Of a DNA stretch of 64,000 nt, positions 59,030 to 64,000 are shown piece by piece; position 1 is the stretch's first letter; each line of letters begins with the position of its first letter. The translations under genes and the position numbers were made by a program. Source of the DNA: Sycobia sp. Sy_11 (Eukaryota; Arthropoda; Insecta; Hymenoptera; Epichrysomallidae); NCBI GenBank assembly GCA_018907035.1, contig JACCIC010000053.1, positions 1,523,001-1,587,000 on the forward strand. Reading direction: 5' to 3'. The notes below the pieces were generated by a model. It was not told where the DNA came from. It saw nothing but the letters and a program-made list of their open reading frames with translations, and made no database searches.

Positions 59030-60008
59030 ATTAAATACTTATTTAGTATAATTACTAATAATTTTAAGCCTAAAAAATTAGACATTTAGGAATTTTAGTA
59101 AGTCTACTTTTTTATTATTTAAGTAGAAAATTATAGAATATTTTTAATTGCAAATAGCAGAAAACAATTTAGTCATTTGTTGTAGTATAAATTTTATAGT
59201 AAGTATAAAAAATAAAGTTAATTTTAAATTAAATTAAGTGCATAATAAGTAAAATATTATATATTATAACAATTTTTTATTAAATTTTTGCAGAGATTTA
59301 ATTACATAAAATTTTTATTACAAAAGTGGACTATCAAAATATCATCATGCATGAACAGGATCAAAATATTAATAAAAAGAAAATTTTGTTGACATATACC
59401 AGGTAATCATGTTCGGTGAGTGTTTAAAAACTATTTTTTATTTACAATATTATTATATGCTATAATGATCATTGTTATTTATAATAATATGGCCACAACA
59501 TTTAAACAAAAAATATAATGCTTAACTGAGAGTATAATCATCAACTTTTGATATTTTTATTTTATATACAAGTAGTATATATGTAAAACATTTATATACT
59601 TTGGATATAAGTTGATAAATAGATACATATATTTTATTATATATTTATAAATTATAAATTATTGTATAATTTATGCATTACAAATTATTTTACAAAAAAG
59701 AAATTTTTTAATGTAAGAAAAAGAATACAAAATAATTCTCTATATAAATCCAAACTGTTCAATTACATTATGGTAAAAGGATTGCGCTATTAAGACAGAA
59801 ACATATTTTATATATGATATAAGAAAATAATAAAAACTTGTTCGTAATACACTTATAATATATGTATCAACCTAGAAAATATATATTATATGTTTTAATT
59901 ATGTTACTATCAATGATTCTGAGTATTATATATACTGTAACATGTATAGGTTACTTCACCCTATACATGTTGATTATTTCAACAAATAGGAAAAAAGGGA
60001 GGGAAAAA

Positions 60009-60016
<8 letters not shown>

Positions 60017-60047
<31 letters not shown>
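60017..60047. repeat. (GA)n microsatellite
   Basis: About 16 GA units within the first intron of the DUF4806-like pseudogene. Confidence 0.94.
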
Positions 60048-60049
<2 letters not shown>

Positions 60050-60272
60050 AGAATAAAGAAAATTATAATATAGTTAAATAGTCTAATATATACCTTGGTA
60101 GTAGACAATTTAGAATTCTCTAAAAACAAATACGTGGCCATTGTTGTGTGAAAAATATAAATTGATAAATCGAAGTACTATTTGGAAAATTTAATTTCGA
60201 GAAATCAAAGATCTTCCTTATCATTTAATAGAAGTGGTAACAAGTAGAAATTCTTGCCGAATAATAGAAGGG

Positions 60273-61014
60273 TGTAATAAACCGGCCGGTCATCCAAACG
60301 CCAAGCTTTCCTCGCATAAACATCCTTAGGTTGTTTTTATTTCCAGCGTCGTATAAAAAGGTTGGTGGATTTATCTTTACTTCTGTTACTTTTGAATTTC
60401 AGTAGAGTATTATTTATCTCTACTTATTTCTTTAATTTTTCTCAATTAATAATATTAGAGATTGTAAATTATCGTTAGAACGTGTGAGAGAGATAGAGAG
60501 ATACAGGCGTATATTAAAAGTAGTAAGAGCAACAAGCACGTACACAGTTTTCTCTAGTAGTACATCTTGTTTTTCGTAAGGTGGCGCTCTTGTCGCTTTG
60601 TCTCTCTAATATACTTACAAATTTATCGCTCTCATACCCTGTGTGAGCGGATTCGTGCGTTAATACATCGCGGGTGCATATTATTTATTATAATTCTTAG
60701 AAATTTAATAAATATTAAAGTTATTTTCTTATTTAATTAAATAAATCTTCTTTTGATTTTTTTATTAATAATAGAAAATATAGAAATATTCCTCGCTCCC
60801 TGTACCTGATAATTATTCCGTTTTTTCCTGGATTATCAATATATATTATTACTTATATAATTTCCAGGATAAACAAAGATAAGTCTGAGGAAGAAATATC
60901 CGCAAAGAACCTACGGTCTAAAGAAATTGTTTTAAACAATTTAATCCGTTCGGGGTTTTTTGCAACTCTGTCAACGGGTACTTCTACCGGGTGTTTCATA
61001 AGTACCCCGTTACA
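60273..61014 (+). mobile_element. Possible solo LTR with TATA box (weak)
   Basis: The segment begins TGTAATAAACCGG and ends CCCCGTTACA (TGTAA/TTACA). It carries GTATAAAAAGG near 60352 as a core-promoter-like sequence and AATAAA-type signals near 60708 and 60744. A 9-bp stem (GGGTACTT..AAGTACCCC) lies just inside the right end. The flanking bases (AAGGG and ATACC) do not match, so no target duplication supports it. It lies in the large first intron of the DUF4806-like pseudogene. Confidence 0.3.
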
Positions 61015-61786
61015 ATACCTATATATGTTTATAAAATCGATATTAGTTTTACACGTGTTTCATATCTATATATATAATACTCAGAAACATTAATAGTAAC
61101 ATAAGTAAAACATTATATATTTTTTTGACGTGGATACGTATATTATGAGTGCATTACTAAATAATTTTTACTATTTTATTATATCATATATACTATATTT
61201 TTCTGTCGCAATAGTATGTCACATTTATCATAATGTAATCGAACAGTCTTTAGGAAACTCTATTATTTTATGTATATATATCTTTATATGTTCATAGTTG
61301 GAAGAAAATAATAAATTACGGTTTTATAAATTACAGATTCCATATTTATCCAAACCTGGGAGAAGACAATGAATTAAGAATGATATTACTAATTTAAAGA
61401 AAAGTTGACTTCGACTTCATCTAAACAATGGACAAGATACGAAATATAAACAGAGTGCAGTCTTGATTTCAAATATTCATGCTGCAGGATCAACTGTACA
61501 AAAGACCAGATTAACTGAAATGAAATCTCCACTTCAGCTGAATCAAAGCTTTGCACATAATAAAAATGATATAAATTCCACATCAGCTACTTGTTCAAAA
61601 ATAACCGATAAATCTTGTAAATTACAGCATAAACCACTGTAGGCATCAGCTAGCAGGAAACAAAATTTGGATTCAATAATACATTCACCAAATAAGAAAC
61701 ATTATCTACTGTGGAAGATTATTTTAGGTAATTTAAAATTTAACTGAATTTAATAATATTAACTAATATTATTCATAGATACTACA

Positions 61787-61817
61787 TATATTTATTTATT
61801 TATTTATTTATTTATAT
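61787..61817. repeat. (TTTA)n microsatellite
   Basis: About seven TTTA units, directly upstream of the third exon of the DUF4806-like pseudogene. Confidence 0.92.
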
Positions 61818-63269
61818 AGTCAGATGTAAAACCTTTTCTAAAACCAGCTAAAACAGTGGTGAATAGAAAGTAAGGTTATTATCTTTTGGTGTTCATTATA
61901 ATACACAAGGTTAGGTTAATTCTTCCAATAAATGTATATACAGTAATATAATACCAAATAATATGAAACAAACTGATCTGACTATATATCTACACGATTA
62001 TATTGTCATCGATTTAAATAAGATTTGAATTTGACAACCCTGGAAAAAATTAAATGACAAAATCAATAAATAAATAAATAAACTGTTAAATACATTTTCG
62101 TATTTGAAGATATGTTATTTTTAAATCAAAAAATTAAAAAATATCTAGCATTTCCTATTGTTAAGAGTTCTTTGACAATATTATTATATTTTAATATTAT
62201 TTCAGCCACTTCAATGAAAAAATTAAACAATTAGAAAAAACAATTTTAGAACTGCAAGTAAATTTTCAAAAAGCAGTTGAAGATATTCAGGACCAGATAC
62301 GAACCTCTTGTGCACAAATTGAATAAAAAATTCAGTAAGTAAAAATAATCCATTATTATTTATATAAGTAAACGTAGAAAATAGTGATTTATAAAACCTC
62401 CTATAAATTTCAGTAATATATAAAGAAGCAAACTTAACTTATGATGAATTTATTGTAGTCAAAATTATTATTTGTATATTACTTTTAATACAATATATGT
62501 TAAAAAATTAATGTATATACAGGAATTATTATTATAACTAACAGTAAAATTTATCATTACTCAAACTTTGTTTCTAGCAATTAGTAGAGTCTAATGGATA
62601 AAATTTTTTTACAGAAAATGTAGATACTACATATATATTCTTTAAAACGTTATACATTATTATCTACTAATATATAGAGAAGTCAACTTTAACTGATGAT
62701 AAATTATTCTATTAGTTATAATAATAATAACTATATTTACATTAATTTTTTTATATTTATTGCATTAAAAATTAATACAAAACTAGTAATCTATAATACA
62801 ATAAATAATACAATTCATCATTAGTCAAGTTTGTTTCTTTATAGAGATACATATATAGTTTAATATTTTTTCAGAGAAAACAATCAAATTTGCAGTCAAA
62901 TCATTAAAAAAAAGAAACTGACAACAGCAGTTCTTCCAGAATTTATACCCTTTCGCAGTATAAATTATCTTCATGCATTTGACCATGCAGATGAAGATAC
63001 TTTTGATTCACTCGTAAATACATAAAATAAACATGTAATTTTATATTTGATATTTATAGTGTGTAATGATGAAACATTATTTCAGGTAAGATATCTTGTA
63101 TACCTTGAAGGCATTAATATAACGGATTCAACTGCTCGTTTTCTAAAAAATTCTTTGGATTTACGTCCTGAAATATTAAACCATATTACTTGGAATGGAT
63201 CTGAAAAATTGAACTAGACTGCTCTTCGAAAAACCAAGTTAGCTGCTTGTGAAGGTGTATAATGAAATC

Positions 63270-63388
63270 TATTCATTAATTTTTAAAAAATATGTGACAT
63301 CGAGCTAAATAGTTGCAATAAAATAATATTAATTTTAAATAATAAAATATATATTATAAAAGTATATAATCAAAATATAAACGTTGAA

Positions 63389-63433
<45 letters not shown>

Positions 63434-63840
63434 TTGGAATAGGTATTAGTTGTACGAACAATAATAAATATATATTAAGTCATCCTATTTGGGCGAGAAA
63501 AACAACTTTGTAATATATGCCGAAATAAGGCGTTTGAATTGCGCAAGTTCATACGTCAGAAGCGTATGTTTTTCCGACGAAGGCATTTTAGGTAGCGCAA
63601 TATGTACATTACCGATGCGCTAGTTTACTATTTTTCATGTTTAATTTGCGGTAAAATCACCACTTTTAATCATTAAACCACATTATAAATATAATACATA
63701 ATTGGTATAAAAATTATAACAAATGTTTCTAATAAAAATTATAAAATTACATTAATATTAAGGCTAGACATAAGAAAAATAAATAAAGTAATAAAATAAG
63801 CCATAAAAACGAGGAGCAGAGAGAGAGGGATTGCGGATAG
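63270..63840. other. AT-rich stretch without a recognised gene
   Basis: AT-rich with an (AT)n array (63390-63432). 63490-63620 has a more balanced composition with several GCGCAA/TTGCGC-like phrases but no recognised feature. Confidence 0.55.
63390..63432. repeat. (AT)n microsatellite
   Basis: About 21 AT units. Confidence 0.95.
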
Positions 63841-63845
63841 TTATA

Positions 63846-63877
63846 GAAAAATCGGGTATATAAAGACCCGATTTTTC
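63846..63877 (+). promoter_or_regulatory. TATA-like box inside a perfect 12-bp hairpin
   Basis: GAAAAATCGGGT, an 8-base loop ATATAAAG, then ACCCGATTTTTC (exact reverse complement). The loop, with the last T of the left arm, forms a TATATAAAG core-promoter motif. About 25-30 bases downstream begins a run of AGTAGCAGTCAAG-type units. This is the layout expected at the start of an LTR transcript, with the rest beyond the window. Confidence 0.5.
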
Positions 63878-63887
63878 CACAAAAAAG

Positions 63888-64000
63888 TTAGTAGCAGTAG
63901 CAGTCAAGAAGTAGCAATCAAGTAACAGTCTCAGTCAAGTAGCAGTCCAGAAGTCTCAAACAAGAAGCAGTCAGTCAGGAAGCTAGTACCAGTCAGCCAG
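63888..64000 (+). repeat. Degenerate AGTAGCAGTC(AAG) tandem units, cut by window end
   Basis: Units of about 10-15 bases built on AGTAGCAGTC, AGTCAAG and CAGTCAGTCAGG repeat to the end of the window. Probably the 5' leader (R/U5) of an LTR element or a decayed minisatellite. Confidence 0.45.

Larger units (their letters stand above)
59294..63262 (+). pseudogene. DUF4806-like multi-exon pseudogene
   Basis: Six exon-like segments follow one another on the plus strand: 59294-59402 (ATG at 59347, MHEQDQNINKKKILLTYTR), 61337-61727, 61820-61869, 62206-62334, 62875-63013 and 63086-63262, each with AG/GT borders. Phases agree from exon 1 to 2 and from 3 to 6; the join 2 to 3 does not, and exon 2 has stops and a frame change. 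Exon 4 is a coiled coil (EKIKQLEKTILELQVNFQKA). Exons 5-6 read LPEFIPFRSINYLHAFDHAD, then SLVRYLVYLEGINITDSTAR and WNGSEKL..TALRKTKLA, resembling DUF4806 (LV.YL...G....D..R.L.......W.G). TAA at 62324 and TAG at 63215 break the frame. Such proteins often travel with insect transposons, which is inference here. Confidence 0.55.

Overview
This window is eukaryotic and almost certainly arthropod. It contains mariner elements with insect-type D,D34D transposase motifs, a LINE tail with RNase H and a CCHC knuckle, a Penelope-like GIY-YIG tail, P-element/THAP9-like transposase pieces and a spliced DUF4806-like pseudogene. A hymenopteran source, perhaps a parasitoid wasp, is my inference from the AT-rich background broken by CpG-rich islands, the very high dinucleotide microsatellite density and the mix of elements. 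I see no bacterial, organellar or viral genes, no rRNA and no CRISPR array.

Layout. 1-11 kb is mostly AT-rich, with two GC-rich islands (about 1.6-2.3 and 4.0-4.3 kb), two diverged tandem duplications (2.8-3.1 and 5.3-5.6 kb), a tRNA-derived SINE-like fragment (7.4 kb) and a 5'-truncated LINE on the minus strand (5.8-7.2 kb) whose poly(A) tail runs into an (AT)n tract. 11-46 kb alternates GC-rich, CpG-rich islands with AT-rich plains. The islands carry long (AT)n, (CT)n and (GT)n arrays, and I recognise no conserved protein domain in them; a few short open segments with good splice signals are listed as weak exon candidates. A decayed, internally deleted mariner lies at 14.2-14.9 kb and a Penelope-like 3' fragment at 44 kb. 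This stretch looks like intergenic or intronic sequence, possibly with regulatory islands.

46-64 kb is a transposon graveyard. In order it holds: a foldback-like element with arms of about 300 bp (46.7-48.4 kb); an unidentified decayed coding fragment between diverged direct repeats (48.5-49.9 kb); a P/THAP9-like transposase tail ending exactly at a mariner (50.5-51.9 kb); a GC-rich solo LTR with TG..CA ends (53.9-55.2 kb); a decayed transposase of a family I cannot name (56.3-57.0 kb, minus); a P/THAP9-like exon cut by a second, full-length mariner (57.0-58.5 kb); a six-exon DUF4806-like pseudogene with mostly consistent intron phases (59.3-63.3 kb); and the start of another LTR-like promoter at the right edge.

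No intact gene was found. Every recognisable coding sequence is a mobile-element relic with stops, frameshifts or truncation, so the window tells a history of nested insertion and decay rather than a working pathway. Family assignments are from motif recognition by eye and were not confirmed by search.
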